Positions 17,378 through 26,121 are shown, counted from the first letter of the stretch. The stretch is DNA of 64,000 bases from Rhizobium sp. P38BS-XIX (GCF_012641435.1 NZ_JABAIJ010000006.1:62001-126000), one strand, 5' to 3'. The notes: generated from the sequence alone by a model not told the origin. Numbers and translations are program-made.

Positions 17378-17967
17378 GATATTCTGCTTTCTGCTGTCTT
17401 TCCTTCGGCAATCGCGGCCAGGACTTCCTTGACCATGACATCCTTGCCGACATCGCGGGAGAGAACGGTGAGATCGGCTTCCGCATAGATGGGATAGCGC
17501 GCATTCATCAGGTTCTCGAGGGTCTGCTTCGGGTTCTCCGTTTTGAGCAGCGGCCGCGTATCACGCTTATTGACGCGGTCCCACAGGACGTCGAGATCGG
17601 CCTTGAGCCAGACAGAAAGGCCGCCCCGCTTCACATGCATACGCGTGCTGTCGTTGATGAAGGCGCCACCGCCCGTCGAGACAACGCGCGGACCGCCGCG
17701 CAGCAGGCGCTTGATCACCCGCGTTTCCAGGGCCCGAAACTCCTGTTCGCCATAGGCGGCAAATAGCTCGGTGATCGTCATGCGCGACACGCGCTCGATC
17801 TCGACATCGGTATCCACAAAGGGAATGCCGAGCTGCTGCGCCAGCAGCCGGCCGATGGACGATTTCCCCGCACCCATCAATCCAACAAGAACGAGATTGC
17901 GTTGACCCAGCGCGATGCGCGCCCTGTCTTTCAGGCTTTCGGCAAGGGTCAGGACTTGTTCACTCAT
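17374..17967 (-). CDS. aroK: shikimate kinase
   Basis: A 197-residue P-loop kinase phosphorylating shikimate at O3. Walker A is G29-LMGAGK35-S36; the shikimate-binding D of FVDTDVEIE, R of EQEFRALETRVI and the GGG of VVSTGGGAFI are all present, as is the lid RDTRPLLKT. The start MSEQVLTLAESLKDR is a typical rhizobial N-terminus; 42 further in-frame codons upstream are rejected as non-conserved. It overlaps aroB by 4 bp (ATGA) and is divergent from a small membrane protein gene, 159 bp away. Confidence 0.95.
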   Translation of the reverse strand: MSEQVLTLAESLKDRARIALGQRNLVLVGLMGAGKSSIGRLLAQQLGIPFVDTDVEIERVSRMTITELFAAYGEQEFRALETRVIKRLLRGGPRVVSTGGGAFINDSTRMHVKRGGLSVWLKADLDVLWDRVNKRDTRPLLKTENPKQTLENLMNARYPIYAEADLTVLSRDVGKDVMVKEVLAAIAEGKTAESRIS

Positions 17968-18126
17968 CGGCCCATTCACTATTTCTTTGGAAACGGTATC
18001 GTCAAATGCACCGGTAGCGTCAAGACGCGCTGCGTAAACATGTCTGCAATATCCTTCAGTTAAGCCTTGAAGGACATAATTATTGCGCATCACCCGCCCA
18101 ATGGACGGGAAAAGGAGAGTTTTCGC

Positions 18127-18294
18127 ATGCCAACCCTGTTTCGTTTCCTTGTCATCTGCGCGGTCATCGCGGGATCGATATATGGAGCGATGTGGGCATT
18201 GGTGCTTTTCGTCGATCCCCAGCCGCGCGAGGTCACGATCCGCATTCCGCCGGAACGCCTCAACCCGCCGGTCACCGGCTCACTGAAGCCATGA
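18127..18294 (+). CDS. small single-pass membrane protein upstream of xerD
   Basis: A 55-residue protein with one transmembrane helix at about residues 5-27 (LFRFLVICAVIAGSIYGAMW) followed by a short proline-rich tail (PERLNPPVTGSLKP). The positive-inside rule suggests a short cytoplasmic N-terminus and periplasmic tail. I do not recognise the family and give no function. Its stop overlaps the xerD start by 4 bp (ATGA), so the two genes are translationally coupled. GGAGAG occurs about 10 bp before the ATG. Such a coupled micro-gene is probably real rather than a chance opening. Confidence 0.7.
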   Translation: MPTLFRFLVICAVIAGSIYGAMWALVLFVDPQPREVTIRIPPERLNPPVTGSLKP

Positions 18295-19265
18295 ATGCGA
18301 GGACTGCGGTGAGAGATCTGGGCCGAGCGCATATGGAAGCTTTCCTCGAGATGATGAGCGCGGAGCGAGGTGCGGCCGTCAACACGCTTCAATCCTATGA
18401 ACGCGATCTCGACGATCTCCACGGTTTTCTTTCCGAGCGCAGCGTTCGCCTCGCGGAAGCAGGCGCGACCGATCTCGGCGCCTATCTTTCCGGCCTTGCA
18501 AGTCAGGGCTTCAAGGCCTCCTCCCAGGCCCGCCGGCTCTCCGCCATGCGCCAGTTCTACAAATTCCTTTATGCCGAAGGCCTGCGCACGGACGATCCCA
18601 CGGGTATTCTCGATCCGCCGAAAAAAGGCCGCGCCCTGCCCAAGACCATGGGCGTCGACGAGGTGACGCGTCTTTTGACGCAGGCGGAGCAAGAAGCAGC
18701 GGTCGACGGTCCCGACCAACTCCAACGCTTGCGCATGCTGGTTCTGCTGGAACTGCTCTACGCCACCGGCATGCGCGTGAGCGAGCTGGTATCGCTGCCG
18801 GCAAAGGTGCTGGATCACGAAGGACGCTTCCTGATCATTCGCGGCAAGGGCAACAAGGAGCGCCTGGTTCCGCTGTCCCAATCGGCGATAGCCGCGCTGA
18901 AGACCTACGGAAAGCTGCAGGCAGAGCTGGCGGCAAATGCCAAGCAGCCGGTGCCGGAAAGTCCATGGCTTTTTCCATCGACCTCCCAGCAGGGCTATCT
19001 GCCGCGTCAGGTCTTCGCACGTGATCTCAAGGATCTCGCCATCCGCGCCGGCCTCACGCCATCGATGATCTCGCCGCACGTCATGCGCCACGCCTTTGCG
19101 AGCCACCTCCTGGCCAACGGCGCCGACCTGCGCGTCGTGCAGGAACTTCTTGGCCATTCGGACATTTCGACCACTCAAATCTATACGCATGTGCTGGAAG
19201 AACGCCTTCATCAGCTGGTCCAGACGCATCACCCTCTTGCCAAACAGGCAAAAAAACAGGATTAG
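18291..19265 (+). CDS. xerD: tyrosine recombinase XerD
   Basis: A 324-residue site-specific recombinase that acts with XerC at dif to resolve chromosome dimers. The SAM-like core-binding N-terminal domain (about 10-105) precedes the catalytic domain with the full set R162 (ATGMRVSEL), K186 (RGKGNKERLVPL), H263-x-x-R266 (SPHVMRHAFASHLL), H289 (ELLGHSDISTTQ) and nucleophile Y298 (IYTHV). Length fits XerD. The start overlaps the previous gene by 4 bp; a later ATG at codon 15 (MEAFLEMM) is also possible. It is a housekeeping recombinase, not a phage integrase: no att repeat or integrase-linked cargo is seen nearby. Confidence 0.93.
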   Translation: MNARTAVRDLGRAHMEAFLEMMSAERGAAVNTLQSYERDLDDLHGFLSERSVRLAEAGATDLGAYLSGLASQGFKASSQARRLSAMRQFYKFLYAEGLRTDDPTGILDPPKKGRALPKTMGVDEVTRLLTQAEQEAAVDGPDQLQRLRMLVLLELLYATGMRVSELVSLPAKVLDHEGRFLIIRGKGNKERLVPLSQSAIAALKTYGKLQAELAANAKQPVPESPWLFPSTSQQGYLPRQVFARDLKDLAIRAGLTPSMISPHVMRHAFASHLLANGADLRVVQELLGHSDISTTQIYTHVLEERLHQLVQTHHPLAKQAKKQD

Positions 19266-19328
19266 GACCGGCACAAAGGCTAAAGCCGCCGTCTCTCGTT
19301 ACGGGCAAAAGGATCGGAAACGCACCTC

Positions 19329-20282
19329 ATGCACAATTATCTGGACTTCGAAAAACCCATCTCGGATCTCGAAGGCAAGATTCACGAGCTCAAGAAACTG
19401 GCGAGCGAAGACGAAAGCATCGACACCTCCGACGAGGTGGGTCGGCTTGAAATCCGCGTGCGCGAGGCAACTGCGGATATCTATTCCAAGCTCAATGCCT
19501 GGCAGAAGACGCAGGTCGCGCGTCATCCGCAGCGGCCGCATTTCGTCGATTATGCCGAAGCGCTGCTGACGGAATTCACGCCGCTGGCCGGCGATCGCAA
19601 ATTTTCCGAGGATGCCGCCATTCAGGCAGGCTTCGCTCGCTTCCGCGGCCAGCCCGTTGCCATCATCGGCCAGGAGAAGGGCAACGACACCAAGACCCGC
19701 CTGAAGCACAATTTCGGCAGCGCCCGTCCGGAAGGCTATCGCAAGGCAATCCGCGTGCTTGAAATGGCCGATCGCTTCCAGTTGCCGGTCATCACGCTCG
19801 TCGACACCGCCGGCGCCTATCCCGGCGTTGGCGCGGAAGAGCGCGGTCAGGCAGAAGCCATCGCCCGCTCGACCGAGATGTGTCTCGGCGTCAAGGTGCC
19901 GATCATCTCCGTCGTCATCGGCGAAGGCGGCTCGGGCGGCGCTATCGCGATTGCCACCGGCAACCGCGTCTACATGCTCGAGCATTCGATCTACAGCGTG
20001 ATTTCGCCGGAAGGTGCTGCTTCTATCCTGTGGCGCGACAGCACACGCGCCAAGGAAGCCGCAACCAACATGAAGATCACGGCCGACGACCTGAAGGGCC
20101 TCGGCGTCATCGACGGCATCATTCCGGAGCCGCTGGGTGGTGCGCATCGCGATCCGCAGAGCGTCATCGCCGCAACCGGCGACATCATTTCCAACGCCCT
20201 TGGCGAACTTTCCAGCCGTACGGGTGATCAGCTGCGCAGCGACCGCCGCCAGAAATTCCTCAACATCGGCCGCAATCTTTAG
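19329..20282 (+). CDS. accA: acetyl-CoA carboxylase carboxyltransferase subunit alpha
   Basis: A 317-residue alpha subunit that, with AccD, transfers CO2 from carboxybiotin to acetyl-CoA to make malonyl-CoA, the first step of fatty acid synthesis. Clear signatures are the N-terminal coiled start MHNYLDFEKPISDLEGKI, VAIIGQEKGNDTKTR, NFGSARPEGYRKA, TLVDTAGAYPGVGAEERGQ, and the carboxyltransferase oxyanion segment GEGGSGGAIAIATGN. It follows xerD by 63 bp on the same strand and precedes a lipoprotein gene by 229 bp. Confidence 0.96.
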   Translation: MHNYLDFEKPISDLEGKIHELKKLASEDESIDTSDEVGRLEIRVREATADIYSKLNAWQKTQVARHPQRPHFVDYAEALLTEFTPLAGDRKFSEDAAIQAGFARFRGQPVAIIGQEKGNDTKTRLKHNFGSARPEGYRKAIRVLEMADRFQLPVITLVDTAGAYPGVGAEERGQAEAIARSTEMCLGVKVPIISVVIGEGGSGGAIAIATGNRVYMLEHSIYSVISPEGAASILWRDSTRAKEAATNMKITADDLKGLGVIDGIIPEPLGGAHRDPQSVIAATGDIISNALGELSSRTGDQLRSDRRQKFLNIGRNL

Positions 20283-20511
20283 GTCAATTTCTGAAAAAGT
20301 GATCGCCCAAAACGCGAATGAGGCCAAACCTTGGCCACATTTGCGTTATCGAAGCTGTTATGGCAAAGAAAAGCTTGCCGACGCGTCGCGGGCAGGTCAT
20401 AGGCTGGTAAGGAATTCTCAAGTATAAATCGCCTATGATTCCGTTTCATGCTTCGAGGGGAGTGGCGAAACCGATTGAGTTGTCGCTCTTCGCATTTATG
20501 GGCCAGTCAGA

Positions 20512-21810
20512 ATGCGCTTCCGTCACCTTGCCTACGTCTCATTGATGGCACTGGCACTCGCCGGCTGCAACGACGCGTTGGACACCGCGTCGATTGACCT
20601 GTCGACGGTGAAGAACAAGGTCGAGCAGCCGCTGCCCAGCCATATCCTTGCCGATATGTCCAAGAAGGGCATGGACCGCAACTCGCCGATCATGATCCGC
20701 ATCTTCAAGGAAGAAGGTGTGATGGAAATCATGAAGGCGAACCAGAGCAACCGGTTCGAGGTGATTGCGGACTACAAGATCTGCGCCTGGTCCGGCCGTC
20801 TTGGCCCAAAGGTGAAGGAAGGCGACCGGCAGGCTCCGGAAGGCTTCTACATGCTGACGCCGGCCAACCTGAATCCCAATTCGAAATATTATCTCGCCAT
20901 CAATACCGGCTTCCCGAACCGCTACGACGCGGTGAACGGCCGCACCGGCAACAATCTGATGATCCACGGCGCCTGCTCGTCGTCGGGTTGCTATTCGATG
21001 ACGGACCAGCAGGTGCTGGAAATCTACGCTTTCGCACGCGACGCCTTCAAGGGCGGCCAGAAGGCGATCCAGCTCGAGGCGTTCCCGTTCCGCATGACGG
21101 CGGAAAACATGTGGAAGCATCGGCTGAGCCCGAATATCGAATTCTGGAAGATGCTGAAGGTCGGCTACGACAATTTCGAGGTGACCAAGCGGCCGCCTGA
21201 AGTCGAGGTCTGCGAGAAGAAATACGTCTTCAACCAGCAGGCCAGCAGCCCGTTCAACGCTGGCGGCAAATGCCCGGTCATGACGACCCCGCCCGCGCTG
21301 CAGACGGCGCTTGCAACCTATGACAAGCAGTATGATTCCGACTATGCCATGGCCTCGAAGAAGTTCGACGGTATGGCTTGGTACGATCCGACCGAAGCCG
21401 AGCGCAAGGCCGTTGTCGCCAAGCAGCGCAAGGGTCATGATATCGCCTATGCGCCGACGGGCACGGCACTTGCCGCCGGCAAGATGATGAAGGTCGCCGA
21501 TCTCGAATCGATGATGTCCAATCAATCGGCACAGCAGGTCGCACGCGGCGGAACGGTCGCGAGCCCGACGACGACGGCCAGCATTCCCATGTCGACGGCG
21601 GCCCCGAATGCGGTCGCACAGCAGACCGGTGGTCCCGTGGTTGCGGCCAATATCCCGGCAAATGTGCCGATCCCGATGGCGAACCCGATGAACCCGGGAC
21701 CGACGGTCAATGCGCTCGCCTATGCGCCCAACCCGTCTGTCGAAACGGCGCAAACGGAGCCGGCAAAGAAGCCGCCTTTCTGGAAGTTCTGGGCAAAGGG
21801 TGAACAGTAA
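20512..21810 (+). CDS. YkuD-type L,D-transpeptidase lipoprotein
   Basis: A 432-residue protein with a lipoprotein signal (LMALALAGC, lipidation at C19). The L,D-transpeptidase catalytic motif H152-G-A-C-S-S-S-G-C160 (HGxxxxxGC) lies in NNLMIHGACSSSGCYS, as in ErfK/YkuD enzymes that cross-link peptidoglycan 3-3 or attach proteins to it. The C-terminal 130 residues are a low-complexity Ala/Pro/Thr-rich tail ending in a basic amphipathic WKFWAKGE, which is not part of the catalytic domain. The product would be periplasmic. The gene overlaps the following tusA-like start by 11 bp. Confidence 0.85.
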   Translation: MRFRHLAYVSLMALALAGCNDALDTASIDLSTVKNKVEQPLPSHILADMSKKGMDRNSPIMIRIFKEEGVMEIMKANQSNRFEVIADYKICAWSGRLGPKVKEGDRQAPEGFYMLTPANLNPNSKYYLAINTGFPNRYDAVNGRTGNNLMIHGACSSSGCYSMTDQQVLEIYAFARDAFKGGQKAIQLEAFPFRMTAENMWKHRLSPNIEFWKMLKVGYDNFEVTKRPPEVEVCEKKYVFNQQASSPFNAGGKCPVMTTPPALQTALATYDKQYDSDYAMASKKFDGMAWYDPTEAERKAVVAKQRKGHDIAYAPTGTALAAGKMMKVADLESMMSNQSAQQVARGGTVASPTTTASIPMSTAAPNAVAQQTGGPVVAANIPANVPIPMANPMNPGPTVNALAYAPNPSVETAQTEPAKKPPFWKFWAKGEQ

Positions 21811-22033
21811 TCACGCCGACATCTACGATCTGCGCGGATTGAAATGCCCCTATCCGGCAATCAAGACGGAAAAGCGCCTGCGTGGCATGGCAAGCGGCAC
21901 GACGCTAACCGTGGAAACGACGGATCCGCTTGCCGTCATCGACATCCCGCATCTTTGCAATGAAAAAGGCCACACGCTTCTCGCAAGCGAGAAAACGGAC
22001 AGTGGCCATCGCTTCATGATCCGCAGAGGGTGA
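21800..22033 (+). CDS. TusA/SirA-like sulfur-transfer protein
   Basis: A 77-residue protein beginning at a GTG (21800-21802) inside the end of the transpeptidase gene. The TusA core is clear: DLRGLKCPYPAIKTEKRL with the thiol-carrying Cys16 in the CPxP motif, VETTDPLAVIDIPHLC, and GHTLLASEK. TusA-family proteins pass persulfide sulfur between partners, for example in tRNA 2-thiolation or dissimilatory sulfur metabolism. No sulfur-relay partners are nearby, so the acceptor is unknown. Overlap with the upstream gene suggests co-transcription. The GTG start is chosen because no ATG precedes the conserved DLRGLKCP within the proper length. Confidence 0.82.
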   Translation: MNSNHADIYDLRGLKCPYPAIKTEKRLRGMASGTTLTVETTDPLAVIDIPHLCNEKGHTLLASEKTDSGHRFMIRRG

Positions 22034-22046
22034 TAATTTGCATCCG

Positions 22047-22100
22047 TGGCCATCCTCGCGGTGCGAGGGTCGCCACGCTTTCGCCCCACCCCGAGGATGG
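22047..22100. repeat. imperfect intergenic hairpin repeat
   Basis: GTGGC...CCTCGC followed by GCGAGG...GCCAC (about 22047-22076) can fold into a 14-bp stem with two mismatches, and CCATCCTCG (22050-22058) is also complementary to CGAGGATGG (22092-22100). Two competing hairpins sit between the tusA-like gene and the RIME-like repeat. It resembles the CCTCAGGATG-type palindromic repeats common between rhizobial genes, but only one copy is in the window. Confidence 0.5.
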
Positions 22101-22131
22101 AGCGAACTCCGCCTGATATCTTAAAGCTAGT

Positions 22132-22232
22132 GCAATTCCAGGAAAAGTGCGCAGCGGTTTTCCGTCCGGAATTACGCGAAAACAAAGAGATAGAGCGGTT
22201 CGGGGATTCCGTGAAAAGCTGAACCGCTCTAG
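22132..22232. repeat. RIME-like two-hairpin intergenic repeat, copy 1
   Basis: A 101-bp element that matches the copy at 42552-42652 at 98 positions. It has two inverted-repeat stems: GCAATTCC near the left edge with GGAATTAC (one mismatch from the perfect partner in copy 2), and AGAGCGGTTC with GAACCGCTCT at the right edge. It lies between the convergent tusA-like and CobW-like genes. Its last bases include the stop codon of the CobW-like gene (TAG, complementary to 22229-22231). Confidence 0.85.
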
Positions 22233-23437
22233 AACCGCATTCCCGGCACGGCGAGCGGATTATCCTGCAACGCCGCCCGGTCAGGCGTATCGACGCGCGG
22301 CTTGCTCAGGAACGCGTCGAAAAGGCCCTTCACGAAATCCTCGGGCAGATCCTTGGTGATGATCACCATACGCGTGCGCCGATCCTCGGGATTGGGCCAC
22401 GCCGGCAGCCGCACGGGCGCATGGAAGATGTTCTGCACGCCATGCAGCACGACGGGCCGCTCCGGCCGATCGGACACGGCAACGATCGCCTTCATGCGCA
22501 GCAGCTTTTCGCCATGTGCCGAGCGCAGGAGATCGATGAACATCTCCAGCGCCATCGGATCGATGGGCTGCGTTTCGACGATCGAGAAGGATCGGATCGA
22601 ATCGTCATGACGAGTCACGTCGTGGGAATGCTGGTGCCGGTGGCCATGGTGGTGGCCGTGATGATGGTGGTGCCCATGGTCATCATGATGGTGATGGTCA
22701 TGCCCATGATCGCCATGATGATGATCGTGGTCATCGTGGTGATGATGGTGATCGTCTGCCTCCAGCTCGTCCTTCAGCCACCGACCGACATCCGCAATCT
22801 TGGAGCTGGGATCGTAGAGACCGTTCACGAGAACTGCCGCGCGCCCCGCCTCATCGCTGTCGGCATTCAGGATCTGCGCACGCGGATTGAGCGCTCGCAG
22901 GCGGCTCTCCAGCTGCGCTTCCGGCACGGCGCCGGCAATCCCCGTCTTGGACACGATCAGCCGATCGGCGACGGCCACCTGCTTGCGCGCCTCTTCATGA
23001 TTGTCGAGCGTCTGCAGCCCATTGACCGCGTCCACGACGGTAACGACGCCATCGAGATCGAAATTGGTGGCGATGATCGGGTTGCCCATGATCGACTGCA
23101 TGACGGGGGCAGGATCGGCAAGGCCGGTCGTTTCGATGACGACACGCTTCAACGGGCGGATGCGGCCCGTCTGCATGGCATCCATCAGGTTTGCCAGCGT
23201 ATCCACCAGCTCGCCGCGCACCGTGCAGCACAGGCAGCCATCCGAAAGCTCGATGATGGCGTCGCCGGAGCTTTCGACGAGCAGATGATCGATGCCGACA
23301 TCTCCGAACTCGTTGATGATGACGGCGGCATCCCGCATAGCCTCATCCTTGAGCATGCGGTTCAGCAGGGTCGATTTGCCCGCTCCGAGAAAGCCGGTCA
23401 GAATGGTAACCGGCACTCTTTGCTGCGAAACGCTCAT
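22229..23437 (-). CDS. COG0523/CobW-family GTP-dependent metallochaperone, His-rich
   Basis: A 402-residue SIMIBI G3E GTPase. The P-loop is G15-FLGAGK21-S22 (TILTGFLGAGKST), the family metal motif is G67-C68-L-C70-C71 (CxCC), and the guanine-binding SKTG (154 onward) and CobW C-terminal domain follow. Between the two domains, residues 230-277 contain 29 histidines in 48 positions, a putative Zn2+, Co2+ or Ni2+ store. Despite the family name it is probably not cobaltochelatase-related; COG0523 proteins mostly deliver zinc to client enzymes under limitation. It is 44 bp downstream of the D-Ala-D-Ala carboxypeptidase gene on the same strand. Its stop codon lies in a RIME-like repeat. Confidence 0.88.
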   Translation of the reverse strand: MSVSQQRVPVTILTGFLGAGKSTLLNRMLKDEAMRDAAVIINEFGDVGIDHLLVESSGDAIIELSDGCLCCTVRGELVDTLANLMDAMQTGRIRPLKRVVIETTGLADPAPVMQSIMGNPIIATNFDLDGVVTVVDAVNGLQTLDNHEEARKQVAVADRLIVSKTGIAGAVPEAQLESRLRALNPRAQILNADSDEAGRAAVLVNGLYDPSSKIADVGRWLKDELEADDHHHHHDDHDHHHGDHGHDHHHHDDHGHHHHHGHHHGHRHQHSHDVTRHDDSIRSFSIVETQPIDPMALEMFIDLLRSAHGEKLLRMKAIVAVSDRPERPVVLHGVQNIFHAPVRLPAWPNPEDRRTRMVIITKDLPEDFVKGLFDAFLSKPRVDTPDRAALQDNPLAVPGMRF

Positions 23438-23449
23438 GGCTTCAATCCG

Positions 23450-23491
23450 ATATTAGAAAGGCAGATAGTAGAAGGCCGACATTAGAAGGTA
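23450..23491. repeat. three tandem 14-bp units
   Basis: GATATTAGAAAGCA (23450-23463), GATAGTAGAAGGCC (23464-23477) and GACATTAGAAGGTA (23478-23491) repeat with a constant 14-bp period. The array spans the junction between the carboxypeptidase stop codon (23482-23484) and the CobW-like start, 12 bp upstream of the latter. Confidence 0.65.
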
Positions 23492-24645
23492 GGACGCGGC
23501 ATCGGGATCGGCACGTTGGAAGAGCCGGAAACCGCAATCTTGTCGCCTTTGGTCGCCTTGTCGCCCTTGGCGGTGGCGTCGTCCTTGTCGCCCTGGCTGG
23601 CAGTCATGATATCCTGACCGCCGATCAGGCCAGCATAGATGAAGTTCGGCTCATGATCCATCTCGTGGATATAGGGCGACTGGACCTTTGTGCGGCCGAA
23701 GGGGTCGCGGGTTTCACTGCGCGCCTGTGCGCCCTTGGCGCTGCAGATATCGGCGGTGACATCGGCGACTTCGTTGGAAAGCGGCGCGGTCGGCCGAAGC
23801 GTCGCCAGCGTGTCCGGGGTCGAAAGCTGGTTCTGGAAACCCTTCTCCAGGAAATTGGCGGAATCGTCGGCGCGGGCCGCCAGACTGTCGGTTCCGAGCA
23901 CGACCGAAATCAGCGTGCGGCCGTTGCGGGTGGCCGATGCGATCTGGTTGAAGCCGGCTGCGCAGATGAAGCCGGTCTTCATGCCGTCGGCACCATCGAA
24001 ACGGCCGATCAGCATGTTGATGTTCGGCACCTGCTTCACACCGTTGGTGAAGCCCTCGAGCGAGAAATAGCCGGCATATTGCGGAAATTCGCGGCGCAGC
24101 GCGACGCTCAGAATAGCAAGATCGCGCGCCGTGGAATACTGGCCCTTGCCGGGCAGGCCATTCGGATTGATGAAGTGCGAGTCGCGCATGCCGAGGCGGG
24201 CTGCTTCCGCATTCATCCGCACCACGAAAGCCTGCTGCGAACCGCCGACGGTTTCGGCAACGGCCATGGCAAGATCGTTCGCCGATTTGACGAGCATCAT
24301 CTTCAAGGCGTTGTCGAGCGTCATCTTCTGCCCGGGCTTGAAGTACATCTTGGCCGGCGGCTGCGCCGATGCCAGCTTCGACATGACAACGGGCGTATCA
24401 AGCTTGATCTGGCCGGACTGGATGGCCCGAAAGGTGACATATGTCGTCATCAGCTTGGTGAGGGATGCGGGATACCAGCGGCGAAATGCTTCCTGCTGAT
24501 CGAGAACCCGACCCGTATTCGCATCGACGAGAATATGCGGGTTTGCTCCGGCCGTCTGCGCGGTCGACACGAAAAGCATGGATGCAGCGGCGGCGGCGGG
24601 AATGAGCCGCAGGGCGGCATACAAACGATTCTGCTTCGTCGGCAC
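23482..24645 (-). CDS. D-alanyl-D-alanine carboxypeptidase (DacA/PBP5-like)
   Basis: A 387-residue exported penicillin-binding protein that trims the terminal D-Ala from peptidoglycan pentapeptides. The three active-site motifs are present: S61-LTK64 (PASLTKLMTTYV), S121-A-N123 (VKSANDLAM) and K223-T-G225 (GADGMKTGF). A signal peptide precedes them (ALRLIPAAAAASMLFVSTAQTA region). The C-terminal tail is Asp/Lys-rich and low complexity (GDKDDATAKGDKATKGDK) and lacks an obvious amphipathic membrane anchor. The start is a GTG complementary to 24643-24645 with AGGA 7-10 bp upstream. Confidence 0.9.
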   Translation of the reverse strand: MPTKQNRLYAALRLIPAAAAASMLFVSTAQTAGANPHILVDANTGRVLDQQEAFRRWYPASLTKLMTTYVTFRAIQSGQIKLDTPVVMSKLASAQPPAKMYFKPGQKMTLDNALKMMLVKSANDLAMAVAETVGGSQQAFVVRMNAEAARLGMRDSHFINPNGLPGKGQYSTARDLAILSVALRREFPQYAGYFSLEGFTNGVKQVPNINMLIGRFDGADGMKTGFICAAGFNQIASATRNGRTLISVVLGTDSLAARADDSANFLEKGFQNQLSTPDTLATLRPTAPLSNEVADVTADICSAKGAQARSETRDPFGRTKVQSPYIHEMDHEPNFIYAGLIGGQDIMTASQGDKDDATAKGDKATKGDKIAVSGSSNVPIPMPRPTF

Positions 24646-24839
24646 GATCTATCCTTCAGAAGTCCGGAATTTTCTCGAAAGCTTCGTCTATTTAACCTAT
24701 ATGGCTAGGAGAAGGCAAAGGCGATTGACGACTTTATTTACCGGCAGCACGCGGCAAGGACACTATTCGGCCGAAGCGACGCAGTGCAGCGGACCCGCAA
24801 GTTGAACCAGAATCGATATTGAGCAGCAGGAAAATCAGC

Positions 24840-26000
24840 ATGCCGATCTTGAACAGAGCCGCAGAACTCCAGGCCGAAGTGACCGAGTGGCGCCGCCATA
24901 TCCATGCGCATCCCGAACTGCTCTATGCCGTCGAGAACACGGCCGCTTTCGTGGCTGAAAAGCTGCGCTCTTTCGGCGTTGACGAAGTGGTGACCGGTAT
25001 CGGACGAACCGGCGTCGTCGGCCTGATCCGCGGCAAGGGAGAAGGACGCACGGTCGGCCTGCGCGCCGATATGGATGCCCTGCCGCTGACTGAAATTACC
25101 GGCAAGCCCTATGCCTCCGAAACGCCCGGCAAGATGCATGCCTGCGGCCATGACGGCCACACCGCCATGCTGTTGGGTGCTGCAAAATACCTCGCCGAGA
25201 ACCGAAATTTCAACGGCAATGTCGCCGTCATCTTTCAGCCGGCAGAAGAAGGCGGCGCCGGTGGCGACGCCATGGTCAAGGACGGCATGATGGATCGCTT
25301 CGCCATCGCCGAAGTGTACGGCATGCACAATCTGCCCGGCCTTCCCGTCGGCCATTTCGCCATCCGCAAGGGGCCGATCATGGCGGCAACGGACGAATTC
25401 ACCGTGTCCATCAAGGGTCTCGGCGGTCATGCCGCCCTGCCGCACAAGACGATCGATCCCATCGCCATCGGCGCGCAGATCGTGTCGAACCTTCAGCTGA
25501 TCGCCTCGCGCAGCACCGATCCGCTGAAGTCAGTGGTCGTCTCCGTTACAACGTTCAACGCCGGCAACGCGCATAATGTCATTCCGAACGATGCAAGCCT
25601 GGCCGGCACCGTGCGCACGCTCGATCCTGAGATCCGCGATCTCGCCGAACAACGTTTCAAGCAGATCGTTTCCGGCATCGCCGCCAGCCACGGCGCGGAA
25701 GTCGAAATTGACTTCCAGCGCAACTATCCGGTCACCTTCAACCACGCAGACGAGACGGAACATGCGCTCGCGGTGGCTGAAGAGATCGCCGGCACGAGCA
25801 ATGTCGTTCCCAATGTTGACCCGATGATGGGCGGCGAAGACTTCTCCTACATGCTGAACGCTCGCCCGGGCGCCTTCATCTTCGTCGGCAATGGCGACAG
25901 CGCCGGCCTGCACAACCCGGCCTACGATTTCAACGACGAAGCCATCGCCCACGGCATTTCCTACTGGGTGCGCCTCGCCGAACAGCGCCTCAACGCCTGA
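24840..26000 (+). CDS. M20-family amidohydrolase (hippurate/indole-acetyl-amino-acid hydrolase-like)
   Basis: A 386-residue zinc or manganese peptidase-family enzyme that hydrolyses N-acyl amino acids. The metal site is recognisable: C102-G-H104-D105-G-H107 (MHACGHDGHTAM), E136-E137 (FQPAEEGGAGG), the His of GMHNLPG, and the C-terminal His of GLHNPAYDFND. The lid/dimerisation domain begins at FTVSIKGLGGHAALPHKTIDP. Related enzymes hydrolyse hippurate or auxin conjugates; the specific substrate cannot be told. It is preceded by 194 bp of intergenic DNA and followed by the tRNA-Arg gene. Confidence 0.88.
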   Translation: MPILNRAAELQAEVTEWRRHIHAHPELLYAVENTAAFVAEKLRSFGVDEVVTGIGRTGVVGLIRGKGEGRTVGLRADMDALPLTEITGKPYASETPGKMHACGHDGHTAMLLGAAKYLAENRNFNGNVAVIFQPAEEGGAGGDAMVKDGMMDRFAIAEVYGMHNLPGLPVGHFAIRKGPIMAATDEFTVSIKGLGGHAALPHKTIDPIAIGAQIVSNLQLIASRSTDPLKSVVVSVTTFNAGNAHNVIPNDASLAGTVRTLDPEIRDLAEQRFKQIVSGIAASHGAEVEIDFQRNYPVTFNHADETEHALAVAEEIAGTSNVVPNVDPMMGGEDFSYMLNARPGAFIFVGNGDSAGLHNPAYDFNDEAIAHGISYWVRLAEQRLNA

Positions 26001-26121
26001 GGCCTCATAGTGAAAGCCCATGCGGCATCGAAGCTCCGCGGGCCAAGCTCAACACAGATTGTCTCCGCAACGCAAAAAGGCTTGGCTTCGGCCCTTTGCT
26101 TTTGTATGGATCATGCCGAGT

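Noticed and set aside
18291..19265. Phage or integron integrase
   Set aside because: The recombinase matches housekeeping XerD length and motifs and sits in an aro/acc housekeeping context.
22229..23437. Cobalamin biosynthesis protein CobW
   Set aside because: The COG0523 family with His-rich insert and no cob neighbours is more consistent with a zinc-type metallochaperone, so no cobW symbol is assigned.
23450..23491. CRISPR-like array
   Set aside because: Units are only 14 bp without spacers, and there are no cas genes.
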